DNA of 64,000 nt from Hawksworthiomyces lignivorus (Eukaryota; Ascomycota; Sordariomycetes; Ophiostomatales; Ophiostomataceae), in NCBI GenBank assembly GCA_002917075.1, contig NTMA01000024.1, forward strand, positions 372,001 through 436,000, in the 5' to 3' direction. Of the stretch, positions 1 to 11,169 are shown piece by piece. Every line of letters starts with the position of its first letter. Position 1 is the first letter of the stretch. The translations under genes and the position numbers were made by a program. A model generated the notes under the pieces. It saw nothing but the letters and a program-made list of their open reading frames with translations, had not been told where the DNA came from and did no database searches.

Positions 1-648
1 TAGAGAGGTCGTCGTAGATCACTTCTTCCAGTCTGAAGTTGATGGACCAAATAAAGCTTAATGTCCAAGCCAGTAAAGCAAGAAGACGTGATGATGAGAT
101 TATCTGAGGTTTCCCTTCACAAATGTTACAGCTTTGCTGCGATCCGTGACGTCGCCTACACACCTCCTGTAATTTAAGAATAGAGCCCCACAATAGGCGT
201 CTATCAACATCCTCTCCACAAAAGTCAGATGATATTAGTCACGTGTCATACGTGTGGTCCATTCTCAGCATTTACATATACGGTGAGCATGTCAAAAAGA
301 ATTTCCAGCATATTTAATAGACTTCAAATTTTACGTTTGGTGTGTTGAAATACATAGAATAAATAAACCGCTCAGAGATATGTTATGTTTATGCTTGTCT
401 GGAGATAAAATAGCTGTTTCTAAACAAACTCTGCATCCTGCATCCTCATCGTACTGACGATTACAATTATGACTAAGCTGATTCAAACCGTTGTGTGGAA
501 TAGCTTGCAAGTTCAGTAAGAGTGGGTTGCTGCTGATGAAAGAGAGCTTGCAACTAGACACCCACCCCCTCATAGAATCACTCACACCGCAAATCAATTA
601 TTAGGCGGGGAAAGGTCAACTGTCACAACGCTGTAGGGAGGAGAATTA

Positions 649-661
649 GGGGGGGGGGGGG
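649..661. repeat. G13 homopolymer
   Basis: Thirteen consecutive G on the + strand in non-coding DNA. No gene relation is visible. Confidence 0.9.
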
Positions 662-3600
662 ATTTTGCGGTGCGAGTACGTGTAATTCTAACAGGGGCGC
701 CACCGTACCCGTACATGCGTAAACGGGGAATGAAGCATACTTTTGGAAGTCTTCTCCGTACACGGTATGTACGTATATTAGGCGGCGATAGACGAGGCGA
801 GACAAGATGTGGCGAGGCAAATGCAGCAAAGTGGAGTTAGTGCAGAAGTCTCTACGGTACAAGTATTTCAGAGGCTGGGTACATATCCTTCTTTTCGTTG
901 TGCGGCTGGTCCGGGCGGCCTGGCTGCCTCCCAGTGCTTCGCTGGAAGGCCACGCAGTTCCAGTCTGCTGCTTGTTAGTGCTCATGCTGCTCACACTGCT
1001 TATGCCGCTGGCTAGCTCCCACGAATGCAGGGCAAATGCAGGACAAAAATAAAAACCTTGTCAATGCCACCCAATCTGGCGGGTTTCTAGTCCACATCTG
1101 CATGTCTCTGGGATGTCGTAGTTGGCTAGGCAGACAGCAAAAAGGAAGAAAGACACGCTACTCTGATAGGGCAAAGAAGAATAAAATCGAATCAAGTCGT
1201 CGACAGCAAGGCAGAAGACGATGGTTTACCACACACTTGTCATCTGCAGTCGAGATACGGTCGAAGAAACGGGTCTCTCCGGCGAGACCAATACATGCAT
1301 CGACAGAAAGCTCCTTTAGGAAGGAATTCGGAGGTCATTATCTTACGATGTTTTATTTGCGAGGACACCCCCGCGGTGTTCTCCTGCCAAGTTGACACTG
1401 AGCAAAATCTGGGATAAAGAGGATCGGCATTCACGATGATCAATGCGAAGTTACACATCCAGTTACGGGTCCTGCGCGTCTTCTTCAGGGCAGTTCAGCT
1501 GGTCATGGATCAGGAGGAGATCATAAAATAAAAGAATGGAAGAAAGCAGCTACCGGCTATCCGCATGATGTCTGTCAGAATGTATCCGCCGCGGAGAGCC
1601 TATAGATATAGCTGCAGTGCATACAGTAAAAATGCAACGGATCTAATATGTCTGGATGCGAATAAGCGAAAAAGGCAGTATGAGCCAGTCGTTGCCTGCA
1701 CATCGCCTCCCCCTTGAAGATGCATATTTGGCTCGAGTCAAAAGAGACAGGCATCATCAAAGAGATAAGGTGTAGAGGAATATCATACAAGTAGTAAGCA
1801 CGCACTCTGTTCTGGAATCTTGTTTCACAGCGCGTTATTCCTGTCCGCGCCACTAAATCGGGGGAATTAAAACATCGAGAAGCACGTATGTAGCAATTAC
1901 GGAACACAAATGAGAAGAAAGATGGTGTCTACTCCGCAAATACCACTCCTTTGGAAGCTCGGTCTTGGTCCTGTCAATCTGCTCACAAGTACGCTACTAG
2001 CGCTAGCGTGTTGCCTAAATTATACTTCATAAGGGTATTATTGTGAAGCTTTGGCGTCGCTGTCATCTCACTGCCCGTAAAAAGAAAAAGGAGAACAGGC
2101 ATGACGCATGTCAAGGCGGCTTTGCAGGCACATTCGTCAAATCCACAACAGGACCAAGCCTACGGCACCGATTGGAATCGCCATGGACTTGTCTCTCAGA
2201 GAGCCAGTCCCAATAATCAACCACAGGCCAGCAAACCAAAAGAGGCAACCCGTTCGCACGGCAGTCGCGTTTGCATGTGACTATGTCAAGTAGAGCATCA
2301 AAAAAGCAGATTCCTAGTCTTTAAGAATGCTTAAAACAAAATAACAAAAAGGGAAAGTCGACAAAAAGGAGCAATCCAAGATATAAGACGTCAACGCCGA
2401 GATCAAGTGATCACAAATTTTCGATATCCTTGTCACGAGGCTCTCTCGCTACTTGGATGCAATGCTTTCACACGACATGACAAGCTAGAGAATTTGCAGT
2501 ATCGAGGCAGATGCTTGTTTCGTTCCGTTCGGTTGCGCAAGCATCCATGTCTAGTTTCGATGCTCATGCGGAAATTCGCGGTAAGTTTCCTGGATTAAGT
2601 GTTACACTTGCGGCGGTGAGGGCCACAGCTAGGTTCGGCGCACGTCCGTTCTTTGCCTTTTTTTACCGAGACAGGGCGCCAAAAATAGATGACATTTGGG
2701 GCGACTTACACGAACTCTATCTTTGCGCATTTTCCGTTTCCAATCTATTCACCTTTTTAGCTTTCCGATTGTGACGGGTTTGCATCTTTCGCTTTCGGTT
2801 TTTCCTTTTTGTTTCTTTGAGGATCTGAAATTCCACATTATGTCGCTGGAACATTGGCCCGAGCAAGACTTTATTTGCCTCCATAAACCGAAACTTGCCG
2901 CTCCTGCACGTCTCAATCAACTACGGTACAGTACAACTCGGCTTGGTTGAACAATCCTCCTCCCGTCCTGCACTGCCTCGACATCATTGTGTCCAAAGCA
3001 ATTTATACGGTTATGCCCAGGCTGACGTTCAAGATGCTCCTGCTGTCGCTTGTGTCTAATCTAGATTATTGTATTTTATGTTTTTCGCTATTTTGTTTCC
3101 CGAATAAACGCTCGCCGGCGCCACCACGGCTAGACACTTCCCAAGTTTGTTGGGACAGATGATATATTCATTATTAAAGCCAACACAGATACAGTAGCAA
3201 CAGCTATCAAAAAACGTAGCCTTGTATGCTCTGTATTGCATGCAGAGGAATGAATAACGCGTGATTATTTCTCAGTGAATAGAGATTAATCCGCTTACAA
3301 TTCAACATTTTCTAGTCAGGGAATACCCTTGCTAGGTCCTAACAAAGTGCCGGAGCGCTGTCGGTATTACCTATGCTGCTCTTTAATCGTTCCCAGTCAA
3401 TTTACTTATCCACAGTACAAATTTTGTTGGTAGTCGCCCCAAATTCTATAGGCTGTCATTAAAAAAAAAAAAAAAACATGCACCATTTTTTATGTTGGTG
3501 ATTGAAACCTGAGCATATCTCGTTTGCTTACCTGTCCTGATAATACGTGCCATTTTTCCCCTCTTATTTTGCCACCGAGAACAGCCAGTCCACCAAACAA

Positions 3601-5229
3601 ATAGAAAACGTGCTCGACTGTCAAAGAGGAGAGAGAATGAAGGCCGCAAAGTAGCCTAGCTAACACCTCCCTAAGTCTCAGCCGAGACCGAAGCCCTTGT
3701 TTGGATCTTTTATTGACTAAACGACTCTTGAAACACCCTGGCACTGCTTTTATTATGTTGTACTTCATCTCCGTCCCTCGTCTTATAATGTATTGCAATT
3801 ATTTGTCTATCGCGTCGTCTATCGGATGTCATGGCTTCCTCAACACAGTCATACTCGGAAACTCAGACAGCGGCTTTCAAGCACCCCCTTCCTCCATACT
3901 TGATACGACGCGGATTTTTTGCCATGAGATTCTAGTCTTCTTCTCTTTTTTTTAATGTTTGGTCGGCCCTGATCAGCAGCCAAGTTCGCAGCAAGGATTG
4001 GCTCTCCTTCAAATTAGGAGGGAGGATAATCCCAAATAGTAACACACCCATATTTAAACCGTTTGGCACATGGAGAAATACCATCGAAAAAGGACCAACG
4101 AGAGAACATGGGTCGACGGGAGCTACACAACCCGCGGCTTACCTGGAACGGAAACTAGGAGAGAGCCGAAAGAGGAAATCAGCGAACTCGTAAGCCCATT
4201 GATGTTTCTTTCTTACCAGCTGAGGAGAGGGGGACGCGATGCAAGGGACGCGATTGTATACACTTGTACGAATACCTACAAGTACGCAATCACGATGCTC
4301 ACTGTCTAGGACTTTCACCAGCGCGCCCAGCTTAGACTAGAATTGTTCTGCTACTGCTGACTAGAAATAGACATAGCTAAATTAGATCTATACTCGCTCG
4401 ACAATAAAAAATTCTGGAATACACAGGGAGACGAGTATGCGAGGTTGATCCATACTTCATAAGATATGGCAGTTTAACGAGGCAAAGTGGGACGCATACA
4501 AATGTGTGGGTTTGAGGACAAAAATGCACCATACCCCCCGAAAAAAAATGTGTATGTTAACGACATGCGTGTTGCAGCTACTTATTCTATGTTTTCTTGA
4601 GTTGTTTCTGGTTGTAATGGACGAGCTTTGCGCCTTTCAGTTTATTATGGAAAAGCTCCGGATTGTTAGTGTGCCACTATTTGGATTCTCGCCGCTCCCT
4701 TAAAATGGCGTCGTAGCCCACCCTCTTGTCTTGACTAAGACCGGGAAAGCTAATTGCTATTGGTTGGAAATATACTCAAAATAACCAATCAGATACCAAA
4801 TGAGGTGCTTTGGAACTGGCTGCTCACCGGGGTCTAAAGTTACCAGGGTCCCTATGCAGTTTGATTGGCCAACTTCCTTTTCCAACCGTCTTTTTTTTAA
4901 ACTTCTTAGGTCCTCTTATTTCTTTCATAAGATGAAGACCTACTTCCTTCAAGTGCTCTCAACGTCCACTTTCATGCTAATAGAGGACAGAGTGCATCTC
5001 GGCCCTCTTCGAAGGCCTAAGCAGAAAGAAGGAAAAAATTTGAACCTGGTGTTGCACCGCACATCGCATGCTAGGACGAGCAACTACCCTTGCCTGAAGA
5101 TTTAGGATATTAGGATCATTTTGCTTTCTCTTATTTTACCAGGCACTTCCTTCACGGCGTACTTCGACGTATAACTCGCTTTTAGCTTCTTCCATCGCAA
5201 AAACAGCCAATCTCTGACCTCGTTAAATT

Positions 5230-5860
5230 TGCTCTGTCCTGCTCCCATCCACACAGAGAGAGACACACACTCTTACATACATCTCCCTTTCTACCCCCCC
5301 CCTCCCCACCTTCCCTAGTTCATCTCGAACTGGTTGTCCATGGCTTCGTCTCTGTCTTCTTATTTGGTGTTAGTTACCTTGAGACGTGTTTCTCCCTGAC
5401 ACTGCAGCAGTGGCTTTGTCTTTTCCCCTTCGAGCTTCCGCGATGTTCAGATAGCACCTCTGAGCGGACAATGTCTAGAGGTTTGTCTCCCCTGGCTGCC
5501 TTATAACTGCGTGTTATAAAGGAGCTACAAAATATTCTGTCCAATGCTCTTGCCGTCACTGGGAGGAAGTCGACGCTTCTGCTACATGAGTCTTTCAAGA
5601 AAAAGACGATCTCACCATCCCCTCTTCTCCATTACCCACACCCCCTTCGGCTGCCGGGCTCGCTCTCTCTCTCTAATATAGCTTTGTACATATGGCTCTC
5701 TTCTTTCCTCTCCACCCCTTCGTAGGCTTATGTTTCCTTTTCACTTTACTCCCCCCTCCTTTTCGCTTCTTTCTCTGTTGCAATAAATGCCTAGCGTCTC
5801 TTTATCTCCTCATCCCATACAACAGTCGCTTTTCTTTTTCTGTAAATGGCTCCATTGGCC
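5230..5860 (+). promoter_or_regulatory. CT-rich tract, possible distal promoter or TSS region
   Basis: The + strand is strongly pyrimidine-biased, with repeated CTCTCT, TTTCC and CCCC blocks. In filamentous fungi such tracts commonly lie just upstream of transcription starts. No coding gene follows within 4 kb, so this could be a distal start for the gene at 10039 or the start of a non-coding RNA. The function is inference from composition only. Confidence 0.3.
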
Positions 5861-6719
5861 ATCTCCTCTGGGCCATCCTCGGTTACATGCTCCATCTGGA
5901 ACATGAATTTGCCCGAGCAGCGCGCTTACATTTGTTTCAAGTCGTCTTTCTATGCCCTTTCTTCTTGAAATGGGTGGGGAAGACAGAAAGTACTCTGTGG
6001 AGACTTGGCTCTGTTTGGCTTTCCCTCTATTATCGCGTATCCAGTCTTGTTTGTGATGCCTGCTATCCATTTCGTCAAGCGATTTGGCGTATTTGCACTC
6101 CTGTCCGCCCCACTGTTACTGTGTTCTTAGTCTCTCTCGGCGCAGGTTGATGCTATAAGCCGTTAGATGTAGTAGAGAACTTCAAAGCGTAGACGAAAAA
6201 GGAGGGGGGCATCGATGAAATAAGAACCCAAGAAGAAAGTACAGTGGAAATGCTTGTGAGTGATGAACGGTACCAGTATCTCCATGGTGCAAAATTTAAC
6301 AGAACACCTCACTCCCTCTGCTTTCCCTGAGGCTTTTTGATCACTTGCTTCTGTCCACTTTTTACTTTTGTATGTATGTCTTTTTTTGGTTGGGGAGGAG
6401 GGAGGAGGAGAGGCTGCTTGCTGATCGTTTTCCCTTTCTTAACACATCCTAGTTCGATGTATTTTGTATATCTTGAGCATGAACATAGAGAAGCCACCTT
6501 GTGTCCTTTAATGTCGGTCCTTATATTCAGCCTTATAAGTGCGTGGTTTGCTACTGGCAGAAACTGGCTGTCAGCTAATTTACTAGTAAGATATCAACTT
6601 TGAAGAACACACCAGCCTCCTTTGTTAATGACAAGGAACGGCAGCGGAATGAACAATTTCTGTTTTCATTTTGCATACTTTATCTACGAAGGGTTGCTGT
6701 ATGCAAGGTATCTTACCTC

Positions 6720-6723
<4 letters not shown>

Positions 6724-6750
<27 letters not shown>
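6724..6750. repeat. T27 homopolymer
   Basis: Twenty-seven consecutive T on the + strand in gene-free DNA, one of the longest homopolymers in the window. Confidence 0.9.
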
Positions 6751-9129
6751 CAAGAAATGCAAGATGCTGCATGTTCTGATTTAGTGGAGATACCACATCG
6801 CAAGCGTAATTTATCGCCGGAACTTCTACGTGGAGTGTATCTGCAGCATTGATACAAATAAGGTCCCTACTTCGGGGCAAGCTTGCCACTGCATCCGGTG
6901 CTGCCTCTCGCATTTACTTTCTTGCCGTTTTCTCATATTTTATTTATCGTTTTTACTGCACTGCTGAGCAAGTAACATGTGAAGCAAGGGGAAAGTAATG
7001 GTGCGTCTGCCGTCTTCGACATCGGCAAGATGTACATAGGCTTGCAGCATATTTAAGCCAACTCGATTCTGTTTCTTGGGACAGATGCAATATATAGTAC
7101 CCACCATCTTTTTAACCTACAAAACGCTTACCCACAGCCATAGTGTTATATTGCGACTCAATTCCGAAGAGGAATTCCACAGCTGCAAGCTTCCTTCGTC
7201 TTTGTAGCTGTACAGCCGCTTTCGGCGCGAGGAATTGCCAGATCAAAGCTTTCCGTGCGCACATCCGGTGGTTTTGGACTCAGCCGGTGTAGTGTATGCT
7301 GATCCAAAATCTGTAATAAATCACTTCTCGTAAAACAGGAGGACTAAAATGAGCAGCAAGTCTTAAGCAACAGACAATTACGGGCTCTCGATTTACTACG
7401 AATGCATGGGCTTGGCTGATAAGAGAGTGAATGATAGGCCTGTCTAATGGCTTGATGCGAGCTGATCACGCCCAATCCAAATACACAAAGCCATTATACG
7501 AAGATACCCTTCGTTTTGGAGCGGCCTTTCACTCTTGTGGGACTTTGCAGCAACGGTTTGAGCGGCGTGCTTTCCGAAGATACACCAAAAGTTTATTCTA
7601 AGCAAGAGACAGCCTATCGTCCGTGCGGCCAATTGATTCACTGTCTTCCTGTCGTCGGATACAGATGAGAGGACGTGCACATTCTGCTGGCCCCAGCGGG
7701 CTGGTGGAGGAATTTGCTCGCCAGGAAACGGAGTAAAGAAACCGTGTATATTGGATTTAAAAAGCACAGATTCGTTCTTAGGCACAGGCTAACTGTGTCA
7801 GCAGTGTGGTGGTGTGAGTCTAGCAGCTGGAAGGCGAGAGCATCATTCTTGAACGCGACCGAGTGGCGCTGCCGCGAAACAGCTGTAGTATTGATTGAGA
7901 GAAATGAAGGGAGAACGGAGGGTGCGGAAAGGCCAAGATGAATAAGGGAGCAAAATAAAGCCATTGCAATTCACCGCGAGATGAAGAGAATAAAAAAAAA
8001 GAGGGCGAAAAACGAATGACAACACACCACAAGGCGCTGTTTCCCTGCCATTTTCAGCTACAGTCGTGTAATTGCGTGTTACCAGCTGACGTAACGGGTG
8101 TGTCATTTACAAACTGAGACCCTTTTGATTGTGGACGACACCGTCATCTTGTTGCCTCTTAAGAGTTCTCTCAATTTTGTTTATTCGGGCATCTCTCTCT
8201 CCCACTATCAATAAAAAAAAAAGATGAAGCAAAAATCCTCATTTTTCTTTCTTTCTTAGCCTCACCTAAGTTTTACTTTATTTAAGGTGTATATTTAATT
8301 ACGGTGGACATTTTTTGGGCAATTTGTAGCCCGTTTTTTGTGCCCGCGCCTCCCTCGGGCAGTTACGTGGACTTGGAATGCGACTACCACAAATACTATG
8401 TATGCGACTATTCGTATGCAGGTCGCACCTGCACCGCCGCCCATTGTCTGCTGGAACATGCAGCGTAGTGTGCATGCAACCCTGTTTTCTGGTTCTTGCC
8501 TATTCAGGAACTTGTCCCTCCTACTAACAAACTCGTCGAGTCTAGCACACCCACTTTTCTTTTGCAGTCTGCCTTGGCCCCAAATGCCGCGCATGACCAG
8601 AGGTGCAAGCAGTACACCGTCACTCAAGGGTGCCTTTGAGCCACGAGATGCTCTACGTCGGCCAAATACATGCACATCGCAGCGCAAGCGGAGAAACACA
8701 AGAGAAGAGGGGCGATGATAGTCGTCTTCTACTTTCTAGCTATTCTTCCCTTGTCGGTAGCCTTTGAAAAACGGTCCTCTCGCCTGCTCGTATAAGGCGG
8801 AGGCCGGAGGCCGTTATGGCCCTGAGGGACTATCGGCTAACCAAGGTTGCAGGGAGCCACGATGCCATGGCGAACGATTTTCATGTTTTCAATATTACAA
8901 TGGAGGTTTCCTTTTAAGCAACGGAGATCATAGGCGCTCCAGCTTTGGAAAGAAAGTCACATGTCTTTAGTGTGGAAAGAACATAGACAAAAGCGCATAT
9001 CTCAAATGTTCAAACCAAGAGTCCATTATCGAAACTATCCATTAACCTCTTCTTGAACTACCTAGGTACATATGCTAGGCAACGCCTATTAGACATAATG
9101 CTATATTCTATTAATATTATTACTTCTTT

Positions 9130-10038
9130 TGTTTGCTTCTCGCCCTGCAGATTCCGCCTCTTCAGCGTTCCTTTCTTACCTGTATTCTTCCAGTCTCATC
9201 GGCAGCGGACGGCGGCGCCGGTGACCCTCTCTATGCTGTATCCACCACACCCCACTAAAGTTACTTACACACCCAGCATCTTCACACCCCCCTCCCCTTG
9301 ACTTCGCCTTCTGGGCTCCACCGTCTTGCTTCTCGCCGCCTTCTTCCACCTAAACGAAGCATTCTGTGGTCCTGCAGAATGTTCCGATCCTCACTCGCAC
9401 GCTCTGTCGCTCTGTCTCTTCTCCGACTGCGTCTGTCTCTCTGGCTTCCTCTTCTTGCACGTCCTTCTCCACTATATCGTCTTTTCCCTGGGTCTCCGCT
9501 CCGGCTGGCCCTATGAGTCTACCATCCCAGCCAGAATGCGGAGGTCAAGATTTTGTATATCTCTCCCCCACCACCCTCTTCTCTCTCACGCCTTTATTAT
9601 GTTTACGAGTTTCTTACCCTCCTTTTCCTTTCTTCACGAGCTTCTCGTCTAACTCTCTCTACCTCCTTCTCCTTCTTTCCCCTTCTCTTCATCTACGGTC
9701 GTGGTGTCGTCTTAGTTTCCTTCTTCCGTCTCCCGTCGCCTTGCTGGGAACCACCCGACTGTCTCTTTTTCACTACATTGTCTTCTTCTTTTCTCTTTGT
9801 TACCTTTATTTCATTGTCCTTGTGTCCATACCTTTTGCGTCCACCCTAGGTTTCTTGATATTTTCTTAGCTCCCGTCCTTCAAGTTTGTTAGGCCCCATA
9901 CCCCCTGCTGTTCCCAGATCTTTTGAGCCATTATCGCTGCCGTCTTCTCTTATATATTCTTCTTCACATCTTTGCCGAGGCTGTTCACCGATTGAAAACA
10001 ACCTCTCTCTTCTGGTTTGTTCTGACAAGCAAATCGCC
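9130..10038 (+). promoter_or_regulatory. CT-rich promoter / long 5' leader of the gene at 10039
   Basis: About 900 nt with a marked pyrimidine bias on the + strand (dense around 9240-9860) run up to the start codon at 10039. Several short upstream ATG frames lie inside it, so if transcribed it would be a long leader with upstream ORFs. This resembles leaders of regulated fungal genes, but the transcription start cannot be fixed from sequence alone. Confidence 0.45.
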
Positions 10039-11169
10039 ATGCCCCCTCAACTGTTACCAGCATCGGCTGCTGCCTTTGCGCCGCGGGCTTCCTCTGTCAA
10101 TGTTGTTCTTGGTTCCAAGGTTGAGCCGTGGTTGACACAAACTCTCAAGCGCATCAACCGGATAAAGCGCCCACTCAACAGCGTCCCACAGCACCAGAGA
10201 TGTCTGACTGAGACTCTGTCATCGGAAAATGCAATCTGGACTCTCTGCTCGTTAATGGTTGCCAAGGCTCCCGAGACAGAGCTTCGCAAAGATCCAAATC
10301 CGCTTGTCGAAGCACTCTTCAACTATCAGCTGATCACTGTTGAAGCCTACATCGTCCATGTTGACATGGTCTTACGCAATGAAGTGGCTTTCAAGCTAAC
10401 TCCGGATTCGATTGAGGCACTGATAGATTACCACAAGGATGTTCACTGCGTCGATGCCAAAGCCAACACATACAACTGGTCTGACAAGGAACAGCAGTGC
10501 AAGAAGCTGCACAATGATTTTGTCCAGGCCATAAACAAGTATGTCTACCGCACCCATGTGTCTGCCCTGGAGGGTCTTGAGGAAGACGGAGCTGGTGAGC
10601 TTCTCTGCGGAAAGAGTGATGAAGTCAAGTCCAATATTCTTGGCATGTTCAAGCCTCTGCTCCCTCCGCCACCTAAAGTTGTTGATGTCTTCCGCCAGCC
10701 ACCACTGCTGCCAAGTAACTCGAATGTCAATCTGAGCAGTCTTTGGGCGCAACAATCACTCGCTGCCGTCACGAACCCCATGGCTGCGGCTGCCGCCGCC
10801 GCCGCCATTGCTGCCACCGCTGCTACCATCACCACGGCTATGCCTGCTCCAGTCGAGTCCTGGCGTGTGCTACCATCAAGCCCAAACATTTCAACAACCT
10901 CTGCTGAACCCGCCACCATTTGGGCTAACATGGGCTTGAACGAGATGCACAACGACATTCAGCAAATGCAGCACACGTCTCCATCCCCACCTCTGCCTTT
11001 CAGCCAGCCATACTCCACTGCCGCCATGTTCTACGGCTCTTCACCAGTCGTGACCGCGCCGATTCCGCAGCTGCCCTTGCCTAGCATGCTAGCTCCGCCT
11101 TGTGGTGTCAGTGTTGGATATGGCGGGTTTGGTTGGGACCGGTACCAGGAGTACACTACCACGATCTGA
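10039..11169 (+). CDS. unrecognised 376-residue protein with Pro/Ala-rich C-terminal half
   Basis: I do not recognise this protein. It is a single exon of 376 codons. The ATG at 10039 is preferred because it follows a favourable CGCC context; the frame also stays open upstream to 9886, into the CT-rich leader. Residues from about 20 to 200 look like a folded, mostly helical domain with many Leu, Ile, Asn and Lys and few low-complexity residues. The rest is disordered: a PPPPPK stretch, an Ala run (residues about 248-262), then Pro, Ser, Met and Gln-rich sequence ending in a Gly/Tyr-rich tail. I see no signal peptide, membrane segment, zinc site or catalytic motif. The very large gene-free upstream region and long leader suggest a regulated gene. 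A developmental or regulatory role is only a guess. Confidence 0.7.
   Translation: MPPQLLPASAAAFAPRASSVNVVLGSKVEPWLTQTLKRINRIKRPLNSVPQHQRCLTETLSSENAIWTLCSLMVAKAPETELRKDPNPLVEALFNYQLITVEAYIVHVDMVLRNEVAFKLTPDSIEALIDYHKDVHCVDAKANTYNWSDKEQQCKKLHNDFVQAINKYVYRTHVSALEGLEEDGAGELLCGKSDEVKSNILGMFKPLLPPPPKVVDVFRQPPLLPSNSNVNLSSLWAQQSLAAVTNPMAAAAAAAAIAATAATITTAMPAPVESWRVLPSSPNISTTSAEPATIWANMGLNEMHNDIQQMQHTSPSPPLPFSQPYSTAAMFYGSSPVVTAPIPQLPLPSMLAPPCGVSVGYGGFGWDRYQEYTTTI

Larger units (their letters stand above)
1..9129. other. gene-free stretch upstream of the orphan gene at 10039
   Basis: I find no convincing gene in these 9.1 kb. Open frames are short, many lack an ATG, and none shows a recognisable motif or a plausible chain of exons. 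I saw no tRNA by eye. Visible structure: a G13 run at 649-661, a T27 run at 6724-6750, and a pyrimidine-rich stretch at about 5230-5860 of the kind fungi place near transcription starts. Inverted and direct CCAAT-type pentamers occur around 4760-4870. The most likely content is regulatory DNA, perhaps with non-coding transcripts, but this is inference. Confidence 0.6.

Noticed and set aside
5692..6150. 152-codon + strand frame rich in Phe and Leu
   Set aside because: The hydrophobic content follows from the T/C-rich tract; no family motif and no exon chain.
8338..8718. 126-codon + strand frame
   Set aside because: No motif, no flanking splice structure, and a similar-sized frame on the other strand.
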